NCBI RefSeq assembly: GCF_014205135.1
Contig: NZ_JACHMY010000001.1
Coordinates: forward strand, 372,001 to 436,000
Length of the DNA stretch: 64,000 bases
Source: Kribbella italica
GTDB lineage: Bacteria > Actinomycetota > Actinomycetes > Propionibacteriales > Kribbellaceae
Reading direction: 5' to 3'
Under the pieces are notes generated by a model, which was not told the origin of the DNA, made no database searches, and saw only the letters and a program-made list of their open reading frames with translations. Below are positions 51,356 through 60,445 of the stretch, in pieces (the stretch's first letter is position 1; each line of letters begins with the position of its first letter). The translations under genes and the position numbers were made by a program.

Positions 51356-52255
51356 CTAGTGCTCGGGGCCCAGCAGTGGCAGCGTCGGGCGACGCGGAGC
51401 ACCCAGTACGGCGTACCCACGGCGTACGGCGTGCTCCAGGTGCTCGATCGGCCAGGGCCAGTCGTCGGTGTGCTTCAGCGCGTCGTCGAGCGACGTCCCG
51501 GCGTGGTGCAGCCCGGAGATCGTGTTCGCGACCGTGCCGAGGCGCCCGGCCTGGTCGCGGACGAACTCCGCGTCGACGACCGCACCGTGTCCCGGGACCA
51601 CCTTCGACTCCGCGCCGAGCAGCCCGATCACACGGTCGAGCGTCTCCGGCCACTCCAGCGGGTACGAGTCGTCGCCGTACGACGGCGGCGCGGACTCCTC
51701 GACCAGATCGCCCACGAAGAACACGTCGGCCTCCGGTACGACGACCACCGCGTCCCCGTCGGTGTGCGCGTTGCCCAGGTGCAGCAGCTCGACCCGCCGG
51801 CCGCCCAGGTCGATCACCTTGGCGACGGAGAAAGTGTTGTCGACGGCAACCAGTTCGGTCGCGGCGACCTCGGCGAGCACCTCGGCCGGGATCTCCGGGT
51901 ACGCCGGGTCGGTGCCCGGGTGGTCGCGGTAGTGCTCCTGCAGCGCCGGCCCGCGCTCGGCCAGCGCCGTCGCGGCGTTCTCGTGCGCGTAGCTCGCGGC
52001 CTCCGTACCAGCTGCTTTGAGAATGGCTGAGTTCCCGAACGTGTGGTCGAAGTGCGCGTGCGTGTTCACGACCCACTTCACCGGCCGATCGGTCAGCTCC
52101 CGGATCTCGGCCAGCACCTGCTCGGCCTGCGCGGTCGACGCCCGCGGATCGATCACCAGCGCGCCGTCGTCACCGACGACCAGCCCGACGTTCAGGTCCC
52201 ACTCGCGATACCGGCGGACCCAGCATCGATCACCCAGCTCGGTCCACTCACTCAT
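51356..52255 (-). CDS. Metallo-beta-lactamase-fold hydrolase
   Basis: The 299-residue protein has the MBL fold with HAHFDHTFG (zinc ligands), LGNAHTDGDAVVVVP, FFVGDLVEES and VVPGHGAVV. It binds two metals and hydrolyses an ester, thioester or amide bond. The group includes glyoxalase-II-like and quinolone-signal-type hydrolases; the substrate cannot be chosen. No signal peptide. The C-terminal 70 residues are helical. It lies 23 bases upstream of the end of the EF-Tu-domain gene, same strand, and may share a transcript with it. Confidence 0.9.
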   Translation of the reverse strand: MSEWTELGDRCWVRRYREWDLNVGLVVGDDGALVIDPRASTAQAEQVLAEIRELTDRPVKWVVNTHAHFDHTFGNSAILKAAGTEAASYAHENAATALAERGPALQEHYRDHPGTDPAYPEIPAEVLAEVAATELVAVDNTFSVAKVIDLGGRRVELLHLGNAHTDGDAVVVVPEADVFFVGDLVEESAPPSYGDDSYPLEWPETLDRVIGLLGAESKVVPGHGAVVDAEFVRDQAGRLGTVANTISGLHHAGTSLDDALKHTDDWPWPIEHLEHAVRRGYAVLGAPRRPTLPLLGPEH

Positions 52256-52278
52256 GCCACGGACTTTAGCCTTCGGTG

Positions 52279-52623
52279 TCAGGGGGTCAGCACGTCACCC
52301 TGCTGCACGTCCGACTTGTCCACATCCTTCAGCAGCAGCCCGACGTTGTCGCCCGCGACCGCCTGGTCGGTGGTCCGCCGGAACATCTCGACCCCGGACA
52401 CGACCGTCCGCAGCACCTCGGCCCCGCCGCGCTGCACCCCGACGGAGTCGTTCACGCGGATCACCCCGGCCAGCACCCGCCCGGTGACGACGGTGCCACG
52501 ACCGGTGATCGAGAACACGTCCTCCACCCGCAGCTGGAACGGCACGTCGTCCTGCACCCGCGGCGCCGTCGTCGTCACGGCGTCCTGCGGCCGCTCGTCG
52601 TTCTTCCAGAACTTCCATCCCAT
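52279..52623 (-). CDS. Free-standing EF-Tu domain-II-like protein
   Basis: The 114-residue protein has a short basic start (MGWKFWKNDERPQ) and one EF-Tu domain-II-like beta barrel (about 28-114). Signatures are FQLRVEDVFSITGRGTVVTGRVLAGVIRVNDSV, GVEMFRRTTDQAVAGDNVGLLL and DVQQGDVLTP, closely matching the second domain of EF-Tu. There is no GTPase domain and no nearby tuf gene. The domain could bind tRNA or ribosomal partners as in EF-Tu, or serve another role; function is unknown. ATG start; the gene lies just before the MBL-fold gene. Confidence 0.85.
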   Translation of the reverse strand: MGWKFWKNDERPQDAVTTTAPRVQDDVPFQLRVEDVFSITGRGTVVTGRVLAGVIRVNDSVGVQRGGAEVLRTVVSGVEMFRRTTDQAVAGDNVGLLLKDVDKSDVQQGDVLTP

Positions 52624-52702
52624 ATCAGTGACCCTATGTCGTGGCCGGTTCCGGTAAGCGATATCCACCGGCTGGGAAGGGGCTTGAAGGGCCGGTGGGA
52701 CG

Positions 52703-52722
52703 CGCCTAGGGTCGCCTAGGCG
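52703..52722. promoter_or_regulatory. CCTAGG-containing dyad and direct repeat before the ThuA-like gene
   Basis: CGCCTAGG occurs twice (52703-52710 and 52713-52720), and the second copy extends to the 10-bp palindrome CGCCTAGGCG (52713-52722). It sits in the 132-base divergent gap between the EF-Tu-domain gene and the ThuA-like gene. CCTAGG is rare in high-GC genomes, so a binding site is possible. No regulator is assigned. Confidence 0.35.
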
Positions 52723-52755
52723 GTTCACAGATCCGATCTCTGAAGGGCAGGCGGC

Positions 52756-53397
52756 GTGACGACACGACGGGCACTGGTGGTCCGGGGCGGCTGGGAAGGC
52801 CATCTCCCGGTCGAGGCGACCGAGCTGTTCATCCCCTTCCTGCGGGACAACGACTTCGAGGTCACCGTCTCGGACAGCACCTCGAGCTACCTCGATCTGG
52901 ACGGCACCGACCTGGTGCTGCAGTGCATCAGCATGGGTGAGATCACCGCCGAGGAGACCAAGGGCCTGGAGGCCGCGGTCCGCGCCGGGACCGGTCTGGC
53001 CGGCTGGCACGGCGGCATCGTCGACTCGTTCCGCGGCAACGTGGACTACAGCTTCATGACCGGCGGCCAGTTCATCTCGCACCCGGGCGGTTTCGTCGAC
53101 CACCGGATCGAGGTGGTCGCCGACCACCCGATCGTCGAGGGCATCGAGCAGTTCGACCTGCACACCGAGCAGTACTACGTGCACGCCGACCCGAGCAACA
53201 ACGTCCTGGCGACGACCACCTTCCGGGCGCACCCGGACTACCCGTGGATCGAGGGCGCGACGATGCCCGCGGTCTGGACCCGCACCTGGGGCGACGGCAA
53301 GGTCTTCGTCTGTACGCCGGGCCACAGCCTCGCCGACCTGGACACCCCCGAGGTCCGCACGATCGTCGAGCGGGGGCTGCTGTGGGCGAGCAAGTGA
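52756..53397 (+). CDS. ThuA-like domain protein
   Basis: The 213-residue protein has the ThuA (trehalose-utilisation) fold, a class-I glutamine-amidotransferase-like domain. It shows RALVVRGGWEGHLPVEATELFIPFL, GTGLAGWHGGIVDSFRGNVDYSFMTGGQFISHPGG and PAVWTRTWGDGKVFVCTPGHSLADLDTPEVRTIVERGLLW. Such proteins commonly pair with oxidoreductases of the Gfo/Idh/MocA group in sugar catabolism, as here. Its biochemical role is not established. The GTG start at 52756 gives the expected length; the stop overlaps the next gene by 3 bases. Confidence 0.9.
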   Translation: MTTRRALVVRGGWEGHLPVEATELFIPFLRDNDFEVTVSDSTSSYLDLDGTDLVLQCISMGEITAEETKGLEAAVRAGTGLAGWHGGIVDSFRGNVDYSFMTGGQFISHPGGFVDHRIEVVADHPIVEGIEQFDLHTEQYYVHADPSNNVLATTTFRAHPDYPWIEGATMPAVWTRTWGDGKVFVCTPGHSLADLDTPEVRTIVERGLLWASK

Positions 53398-54485
53398 CCC
53401 GGATCGGGATCGTCGGCACCGGCGTCATCAGCGGCACCTACCTGGACCACCTGGCCAAGCTGCCGGGCGTCGAGGTGGCCGCGGTGGCCGACCTGGACGT
53501 GTCGCGGGCCCAGACCGTGGCCGACGCGCACCCCGGCGTACGGCCGTTGTCATCGGACGACCTGCTGGCCGACCCCGACGTCGACGTGGTACTCAACCTG
53601 ACCATCCCGGCCGCGCACGCGCCGGTGCACCGGGCCGCGCTCGAGGCCGGCAAGCACACGTACGGCGAGAAGCCGCTGGCCGTCGACCGGGCCGAGGCCA
53701 AGCCGCTGCTCGAGCTCGCCGAGGCGAAGGGCCTGCGGATCGGTTGTGCGCCGGACACCGTGCTCGGCACCGGGACGCAGACCGCGCGCGCCGTGATCGA
53801 CCGCGGCGACATCGGCGTACCGACTGCTGCGAGTGCGTCGTTCGTCACGCCTGGGCACGAGCTGTGGCACCCGGCGCCGGAGTTCTACTACCAGCCCGGC
53901 GGCGGCCCGCTACTCGACATGGGTCCGTACTACGTGACCAGTCTGGTGACCCTGCTCGGCCCGGTACGCCGGGTGACCGGGCGCGCTGGGCGCTCGCAGG
54001 ACGAGCGCAAGGTGCACACCGGGCCGCGGGCCGGGGCGATCTTCCCGGTCGACGTCCCGACGCACGTCACCGGCATCCTCGAGCACGAGTCGGGCGCGCT
54101 GACGACCGTGCTGATGTCGTTCGACGTGTGGGCCGCGCGGCTGCCGCGGATCGAGATCTACGGCACCGACGGCAGCCTGTCCGTCCCCGACCCGAACGCG
54201 TTCGACGGCACGGTCGAGATCGCGACCGCCGCCCAGCGCGAGTGGACCGAGGTCCCGGTGGCCGGCGGGTACGCCGGAGCAGGGCGGGGTGTCGGGGTTG
54301 CTGACCTGGCGCGCGCGATCCGTACCGGCGGGCCGCATCGCGCGGACGGTGCGCTGGCGTTCCACGTGCTCGACGTCCTGGAGTCACTGCTCGAAGCGGC
54401 CGCCAAGGACCAGCCGGTGGACGTCACCAGCACGGTCGAGCGCCCGGCCGCAGTACCGTTGGGAGCCTCGCCCGAAACTGCCTGA
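53394..54485 (+). CDS. Gfo/Idh/MocA-family NAD(P)-dependent oxidoreductase
   Basis: The 363-residue enzyme has a Rossmann start (RIGIVGTGVISGTYLDHLAKLPGVEVAAVADLD), the family's EKP motif (KHTYGEKPLAV) and a C-terminal alpha/beta catalytic domain with GGGPLLDMGPYYVTSLVTLLGPVRRVTG. Family members oxidise sugars, inositols or related cyclic polyols. The GTG start at 53394 overlaps the ThuA stop (GTGA), indicating coupled translation and a joint function. The pair is common in actinobacterial sugar-degradation loci, but the sugar cannot be named. Confidence 0.92.
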   Translation: MTRIGIVGTGVISGTYLDHLAKLPGVEVAAVADLDVSRAQTVADAHPGVRPLSSDDLLADPDVDVVLNLTIPAAHAPVHRAALEAGKHTYGEKPLAVDRAEAKPLLELAEAKGLRIGCAPDTVLGTGTQTARAVIDRGDIGVPTAASASFVTPGHELWHPAPEFYYQPGGGPLLDMGPYYVTSLVTLLGPVRRVTGRAGRSQDERKVHTGPRAGAIFPVDVPTHVTGILEHESGALTTVLMSFDVWAARLPRIEIYGTDGSLSVPDPNAFDGTVEIATAAQREWTEVPVAGGYAGAGRGVGVADLARAIRTGGPHRADGALAFHVLDVLESLLEAAAKDQPVDVTSTVERPAAVPLGASPETA

Positions 54486-54514
54486 TCAGCGAACCGCTGC
54501 TACGGGTCGGTAGA

Positions 54515-54541
54515 CTGGCACTCGGACTGACTGAGTGCCAG
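54515..54541 (+). promoter_or_regulatory. CIRCE operator of hrcA
   Basis: CTGGCACTC-N9-GAGTGCCAG (54515-54523 and 54533-54541) is a perfect 9-9-9 dyad matching the CIRCE element (TTAGCACTC-N9-GAGTGCTAA) except the outer two bases on each side. It stands 29 bases before the hrcA start. Confidence 0.95.
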
Positions 54542-54569
54542 TCGGGACGTTACGGCCGACCGAGAGAGG

Positions 54570-55598
54570 GTGGTGCGCGTGCTGGACGAGCGCAAACTGG
54601 ACGTGCTCCGGGCCATCGTCGAGGACTACGTGGCGACCCACGAGCCGGTCGGGTCCAAGACCCTGGTCGACCGGCACAACCTCGGCGTCTCGCCGGCGAC
54701 GGTGCGCAACGACATGGCCGCGCTGGAGGAGGAGGGGTACATCACCCAGCCGCACACCAGCGCCGGCCGGATCCCGACCGACGCCGGGTACCGGCTGTTC
54801 GTCGACAAGCTGAGCACGGTCAAGACGCTGTCCGCGGCGGAGAAGAAGGCGATCTCGTCGTTCCTCGGTGGCGCGGTGGACCTGGACGACGTCGTACGGC
54901 GTACCGTCCGGCTGCTCGCGCAGATCACCCGCCAGGTCGCGATCGTGCAGTACCCGACGCTGATCCGCTCCAGCGTCCGGCACGTCGAGGTCGTCACGAT
55001 GACCCCGCGGCGGTTGCTGCTGGTGCTGATCACGAGCACCGGCCGGGTCGAGCAGCGGATCGTCGAGACCCACGCCGACGTCGACGAGCAACTGGTCGCC
55101 GACCTGCGCTCCCGGCTCAACACCGTGCTCACCGGCCAGCGGCTGACCGACGCGACGACCGCGCTGACCAGCGTGGCCGAGACCTTCCCGCCGGCCGACC
55201 GGCCGTTCGTCGCGGCGATCGTGACGACGCTGCTGGAGGCCTTCACCGACGAGGGCGAGCAGCGGATCGCGGTCGGCGGCGCGGCCAACCTGACCCGGTA
55301 CGGCGACGACTTCGAGCGCAACGTGAAACCCGTGCTGGAAGCGCTCGAGGAGCACGTGATCCTGCTCAAGCTCCTCGGCGAGGCGACCCATCCGCAGACC
55401 CTCACGGTGCGGATCGGGCACGAGAACCCGTACGAGGGGCTGGCCACGACCTCGGTGGTCGCGACCGGCTACGGCCCCAAGTCGGAGGCGCTGGCCACCC
55501 TCGGCATCGTCGGCCCGACCCACATGGACTACCCCAGCACGATGGGCGCCGTCCGCGCCGTCGCCCGCTACGTCAGCCAGATCCTGGCCGACTCATGA
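54570..55598 (+). CDS. hrcA: Heat-inducible transcription repressor HrcA
   Basis: The 342-residue repressor binds CIRCE and controls class I heat-shock genes. It shows the N-terminal winged helix [24 protein letters not shown] and [44 protein letters not shown], then a GAF-like domain. The C-terminal region includes [23 protein letters not shown], another HrcA signature. GTG codons at 54570, 54573 and 54579 are all possible starts; 54570 is given, with 54579 equally likely. A perfect CIRCE precedes it, so it is autoregulated. dnaJ follows after 25 bases. Confidence 0.97.
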   Translation: MVRVLDERKLDVLRAIVEDYVATHEPVGSKTLVDRHNLGVSPATVRNDMAALEEEGYITQPHTSAGRIPTDAGYRLFVDKLSTVKTLSAAEKKAISSFLGGAVDLDDVVRRTVRLLAQITRQVAIVQYPTLIRSSVRHVEVVTMTPRRLLLVLITSTGRVEQRIVETHADVDEQLVADLRSRLNTVLTGQRLTDATTALTSVAETFPPADRPFVAAIVTTLLEAFTDEGEQRIAVGGAANLTRYGDDFERNVKPVLEALEEHVILLKLLGEATHPQTLTVRIGHENPYEGLATTSVVATGYGPKSEALATLGIVGPTHMDYPSTMGAVRAVARYVSQILADS

Positions 55599-55623
55599 CG
55601 TTCCCCTACCTCTGGTCTGGAGT

Positions 55624-56760
<1,137 letters not shown>

Positions 56761-56783
56761 ACAGCCAGACCCAGACACCGACG

Positions 56784-57941
56784 ATGGGACTCGCCGTCTT
56801 CTACTTGGCAGACCTGGGCGAGCCGCCGCTGGACGGCGACGCCGGCGTGATGCCGGGCCTGGGCGCTCGCCCGAGCGCCCAGCAGCTCGCCGATGCCGGC
56901 GTAGCCCGCGACCCCGGAGGGGCCGACGCGATGCCGGGCCCGGGCGCTCGCCCGGGCGCCCAGCCCACCGGTCCCGGCGTAGCCGGCGAGCCCGGAGGCG
57001 CCGACGCGATGCCGGCCCCGGGCGCTCGCCCGGGCGCCCAGCCCATCGCTCCCGGCGTAGCCGGCGAGCCCGGAGGCGCCGACGTGATGCCGGGCCTGGG
57101 CGCTCGCCCGAGCGCCCAGCAGGTCGCCGATGCCGGCGTAGCCGACGAGCTCGGCGGGGCGGATGCTCTCGCGGGCCCCGCGGCTGCTCCCGGCGTAGCC
57201 GCTGAGCCCGGGGGCGGCGGCTCCTCCTCTCCCCCCTCCTCCGAGGGGGGAGGAGCTGAGCTGGTGCTCGGCGGGGCCGAGGGGCGCCATGCGGCGGTGG
57301 TGCGGCGCATCACCCCGGGGGAGCGTTTGCGGCTGACCGACGGTGCTGGGAACTTCGCCGAAGGATCAGTGACTCAGGCCTCCAAGTCCGGTGTCACCGT
57401 CGCGGTCGACCGCCGGGGGAGCGTGCCCAAGCCGACGCCGCGGTTGGTCGTCGTACAGGCGCTGCCCAAGGGGGAGCGGGCTGAGCTTGCCGTGGAGATG
57501 CTGACCGAGGTCGGCGTCGACCTCATCGTTCCGTGGAACGCGGAGCGCAGTCAGTTCCGGGCCAACCCCGAACGGGTCGAGAAGACGTTGACCAAGTGGC
57601 GGTCGTGGGCGTTCGAGGCGAGCAAGCAGTCGCGGCGGAGCTGGTTCTGCGAGGTGGCTCCGGTGGCGTCGACGGCTGAAGTTGTGCAGTTGGTGAAAAC
57701 CGCCGGGCTGGCCGCCGTGCTGCACGAAGAAGCGAAGACCCCGCTGGCAACAATGAACCCACCGGTCACCGGCGACGTGGTGATCGTGGTGGGACCAGAA
57801 GGTGGCATCAGCGCCGCCGAGCTGGAAGCCTTCGCAACAGAGCCGGTGCTGCTCGGCGACACGGTCCTGAGGACATCCACCGCAGGCGTCGCCGCAGCGT
57901 CGGTCCTGCTCGCAAACTCTCGGTGGAGGACGACAGCTTGA
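56784..57941 (+). CDS. rsmE: 16S rRNA (uracil-1498-N3)-methyltransferase RsmE with N-terminal repeat insertion
   Basis: The enzyme methylates U1498 of 16S rRNA. The C-terminal SPOUT-type domain is intact (RLVVVQALPKGERAELAVEMLTEVGVD; VVIVVGPEGGISAAELEAF; LLGDTVLRTSTAGVAAASVLLANSRW). The N-terminal PUA-like domain starts normally (MGLAVFYLADLGEPPLDG). It is then interrupted by about 140 residues (19-158) of Pro/Gly/Ala-rich repeats and a GGGGSSSPPSSEGGG linker, then resumes LVLGGAEGRHAAVVRRITPGERLRLTDG. Total 385 residues against about 245 in the family. The insertion keeps frame. The stop overlaps the next gene. Confidence 0.93.
   Translation: MGLAVFYLADLGEPPLDGDAGVMPGLGARPSAQQLADAGVARDPGGADAMPGPGARPGAQPTGPGVAGEPGGADAMPAPGARPGAQPIAPGVAGEPGGADVMPGLGARPSAQQVADAGVADELGGADALAGPAAAPGVAAEPGGGGSSSPPSSEGGGAELVLGGAEGRHAAVVRRITPGERLRLTDGAGNFAEGSVTQASKSGVTVAVDRRGSVPKPTPRLVVVQALPKGERAELAVEMLTEVGVDLIVPWNAERSQFRANPERVEKTLTKWRSWAFEASKQSRRSWFCEVAPVASTAEVVQLVKTAGLAAVLHEEAKTPLATMNPPVTGDVVIVVGPEGGISAAELEAFATEPVLLGDTVLRTSTAGVAAASVLLANSRWRTTA
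56841..57221 (+). repeat. In-frame 78-81-bp tandem repeats inside rsmE
   Basis: Four units of 27, 26, 26 and 27 residues and a shorter fifth follow each other, with cores ADAMPGPGARPGAQP and VMPGLGARPSAQQ. The arrangement is A-B-B-A: units 1 and 4 are nearly identical at DNA level, as are 2 and 3. Units 1 and 4 contain the palindrome GGGCGCTCGCCCGAGCGCCC (20 bp); 2 and 3 a one-mismatch version. Confidence 0.9.
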
Positions 57942-58594
57942 GCTCGATGGACTGGCTGGAGTGGCACTCGTCGTACGAGGACGAGGAGTCGCCGCTGAGC
58001 CGCCGCCTCGCCTCGGTGCAACGGGCGATCCGCGAACGTCTCGACGCCGACCCCGACGCCAAGCTCCAGGCGGTCAGCGCCTGCGCGGGCCAGGGCCGCG
58101 ACCTGATCGAGGTCCTCGCCACGCACCCGGCCCGAGGCCGCGTCACCGCGCGGCTCGTCGAGCTCGACCACCGCAACGCCGGCCTGGCCCGCGCCGCCGC
58201 GACCGTCAACGGTCTCACCGGCGTCGAGGTCGTCGAGGCCGACGCAGGCAGGACCGACGCCTACGCCGGCGCCGTACCGGCCGATCTCGTGCTGTTCTGC
58301 GGCGTCTTCGGCAACATCACCGACGCCGACGTCGAGACCACCGTCAAAGCACTCCCGCAGTTCTGCGCCCCCGGCGCGACCGTCGTCTGGACCCGCACCC
58401 GCGAGCAGCCCGACCTTTGCCCGGCGGTCCGGGACTGGTTCACGACCGCGGGCTTCGAGGAAGTCTCGTACGACGCCCCGGACGACGTGCTCTGGTCCGT
58501 CGGCGTCCACCGCCTGACCGCCGACCCGCAACAGCTCGAGCCCGGCCGTCAGCTGTTCAGCTTCGTCCGCCACCCTGACGTGCAGTCGACCTGA
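57938..58594 (+). CDS. Class I SAM-dependent methyltransferase-like protein
   Basis: The 218-residue protein has a seven-beta-strand methyltransferase-like layout: LQAVSACAGQGRDLIEVLATH (SAM loop region), ARLVELDHRNAGLARAAA, VEVVEADAGRTDAYAG and ADLVLFCGVFGNITDADV. The substrate is unknown. The TTG at 57938 lies 8 bases after GGAGG and overlaps the rsmE TGA (TTGA); an ATG at 57947 is 17 bases from that site, so TTG is preferred. It is translationally coupled to rsmE. It is convergent with the sigma-associated gene, 4 bases apart. Confidence 0.8.
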   Translation: MSSMDWLEWHSSYEDEESPLSRRLASVQRAIRERLDADPDAKLQAVSACAGQGRDLIEVLATHPARGRVTARLVELDHRNAGLARAAATVNGLTGVEVVEADAGRTDAYAGAVPADLVLFCGVFGNITDADVETTVKALPQFCAPGATVVWTRTREQPDLCPAVRDWFTTAGFEEVSYDAPDDVLWSVGVHRLTADPQQLEPGRQLFSFVRHPDVQST

Positions 58595-58598
58595 GCGA

Positions 58599-59717
58599 CT
58601 ATTTCACCACCAGCGTCTTCGAATCGGTCGAGGTCTGCCGGCCGTCCGCGGCCGACACCTCGAACACCTCGAGCGTGTACCGCCCGGCCGGCAGCTTGGG
58701 GACGACGAACGAGTACGGCGTGAGCTTGAACGCCTCCTTGGTCGTGGCCACTCCCTCGTCGAGCACCTTGCGGTTGTCGTCGGACGTGATCCGCCAGTTC
58801 AGCTGGGCCTCGTTCACCGCGCCGATGCCGCTCACCTTGAACGGCGTCGTGAGCACGGCGCCGTTGTCCGGCGAGGTGACCCAGATGAACGCCTGGACGT
58901 CGAGCGACTGCGCCCGGCCGAGCGGCTGCTTGATGTCGACCCCGAACAGCTGCGGCAGCGGCTTGCCCTGCAGCGTGACCTCGACCGGAACGGTCGCCTT
59001 GCTCGCGCCCTGGACCGTGTAGACCAGCTGCTGCAGCGCCATCTGCGCGACGCCCGGCTCCAGGCGCGTCGTCGGCACCGACTTGAAGTCCACCGTCGTC
59101 AGCGCACCGGACATCCGGACCTCGGAGACCTGCGCGCCGGCCCACGGCGAGCTGTAGTCGGGGTCGTCGGCCTTGCCGGACGCCATCAGCTGGACCGCCG
59201 CGTACGTCGCCCGGCCCTTGAACGGCACGAAGGTCCGGTACAGCCGGACGCCGGGCCCGCTCTCGAACCCGATCGTCTCGCCGAGCCAGTAGACCGGGAT
59301 CGCTCCCGAGGTCTCCGGCTCCAGCCTGCCCTGCTGCTTGGTCGTCGGCTTCGCCTCGGGCGTCTGGTCGGTCGGCTCCTCCACCGACGGCGACGGCACG
59401 GTGGCCGGCGGCCGGGCGGTCGCGCTCTCCGGCGTACCGGTCGCGCTGGTCGTCGTACCGGGCGCGCCCGCGACCTCGTTGTCGCCGGCCTGCCGGTCGT
59501 CGCCGTTCAGTACGGCGAACGCCCCGATCGCGGCCGCCGTCCCGAGCACGGCGGCGCCGGCGGTGATCGCCCAGGGACGGCGGTTGACCGGCGTACGGGT
59601 GGTGCGGACCCGGGCCTGGATCTCGTGCAGCCCGTCGGCCGGCTCGACGCGGTCGGCCTCGTTGTGCAGGGCGCGCCGCATCAGCTCGTCGAAGTCGTCG
59701 TTCGGCTGGTCACTCAT
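58599..59717 (-). CDS. Membrane protein with GerMN-like and Gmad2-like domains, sigma-factor partner
   Basis: The 372-residue protein has a cytoplasmic N-terminal part (about 1-48), one membrane segment (about 49-70) and a Thr/Pro-rich spacer (about 80-130). A GerMN-like domain follows (about 135-265: PVYWLGET, LYRTFVPFKG, LTTVDFKSV, LQQLVYTVQG), then an immunoglobulin-like Gmad2-type domain (about 275-370: VWVTSPDNGAVLTTPFKVSG-like, RYTLEVFEVSAADG). It overlaps the ECF sigma gene by 4 bases (ATGA), a layout of sigma plus membrane partner. It could act as the anti-sigma factor. No zinc motif is visible. Confidence 0.78.
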   Translation of the reverse strand: MSDQPNDDFDELMRRALHNEADRVEPADGLHEIQARVRTTRTPVNRRPWAITAGAAVLGTAAAIGAFAVLNGDDRQAGDNEVAGAPGTTTSATGTPESATARPPATVPSPSVEEPTDQTPEAKPTTKQQGRLEPETSGAIPVYWLGETIGFESGPGVRLYRTFVPFKGRATYAAVQLMASGKADDPDYSSPWAGAQVSEVRMSGALTTVDFKSVPTTRLEPGVAQMALQQLVYTVQGASKATVPVEVTLQGKPLPQLFGVDIKQPLGRAQSLDVQAFIWVTSPDNGAVLTTPFKVSGIGAVNEAQLNWRITSDDNRKVLDEGVATTKEAFKLTPYSFVVPKLPAGRYTLEVFEVSAADGRQTSTDSKTLVVK

Positions 59718-60256
59718 GTGCTCTGCTCCAGGACCTGGCGCAAGGACTTGGTCGCCCGCGCTGCATGGCTCTTCACCGATCCCCGGCTGATCCCCATCGT
59801 GTCGGCGATCTCCGCCTCCGACAGGTCACCGTAGTACCGCAGGACCATGACGGTGCGTTGCTTCTCCGGCAGGGTGCGCATCGCCTCGATCACCCGGTCG
59901 GTCTCCGCGGTCCGCAGCACCGCCGCCTCCGCGCTCGGCTCGTCCGGCAGTGAGCGCGGCAGGTGCTTGTCGACGACCACCAGGTGCCGCTGCCGCGATC
60001 GGCAGCGGTTCACCACGGCGGTCCTCAGGTACGCCAGCGCCTTGTGCGGATCGCGCAGCCGGTGCCAGCGGGCGTGCATCGCCACGAAGGCGTCCTGCAC
60101 GATCTCCTCCGCCGATCCCCGGTCACGCAGCAGCAGGGCGCCGAGGCGGACCAACGACGTGTAGTGCGCCGTGTAGACAGCCGTCAGCGCCTCGTCGGCA
60201 TTCCACGAGGAGTCCTGAGCCACGCACTCGTCATACACCACGGCCGGTTGTGCCAC
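59714..60256 (-). CDS. ECF RNA polymerase sigma factor, SigE family (third copy)
   Basis: The 180-residue sigma factor has region 2 (LTAVYTAHYTSLVRLGALLL, GSAEEIVQDAFVAMHARW) and region 4 (LPEKQRTVMVLRYYGDLSEAEIADTMGISRGSVKSHAARATKSL). It is more distant from the two copies at 14-17.5 kb than they are from each other. The start at the GTG 60256 is uncertain; GTG 60223 is also possible. It forms an operon with the GerMN/Gmad2 protein and is divergent from phoH. Confidence 0.92.
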   Translation of the reverse strand: MAQPAVVYDECVAQDSSWNADEALTAVYTAHYTSLVRLGALLLRDRGSAEEIVQDAFVAMHARWHRLRDPHKALAYLRTAVVNRCRSRQRHLVVVDKHLPRSLPDEPSAEAAVLRTAETDRVIEAMRTLPEKQRTVMVLRYYGDLSEAEIADTMGISRGSVKSHAARATKSLRQVLEQST

Positions 60257-60445
60257 ATGACGAAGACGCGGAGGACGTGTCCCAGGTTGACAGCAATTCC
60301 GGTCGGGCTTGCGGCATCTGGATTCCTGTCACTGGACGGCTCCGTTCGCTCACCGAGCGTGTTGGAGCATATTACCGGTGAGGCTGTCGGTGCGGACGGC
60401 TAGCATGGACGCAGTCAGCGTCACCGTCCTCAGGAGGAGAAGAGC

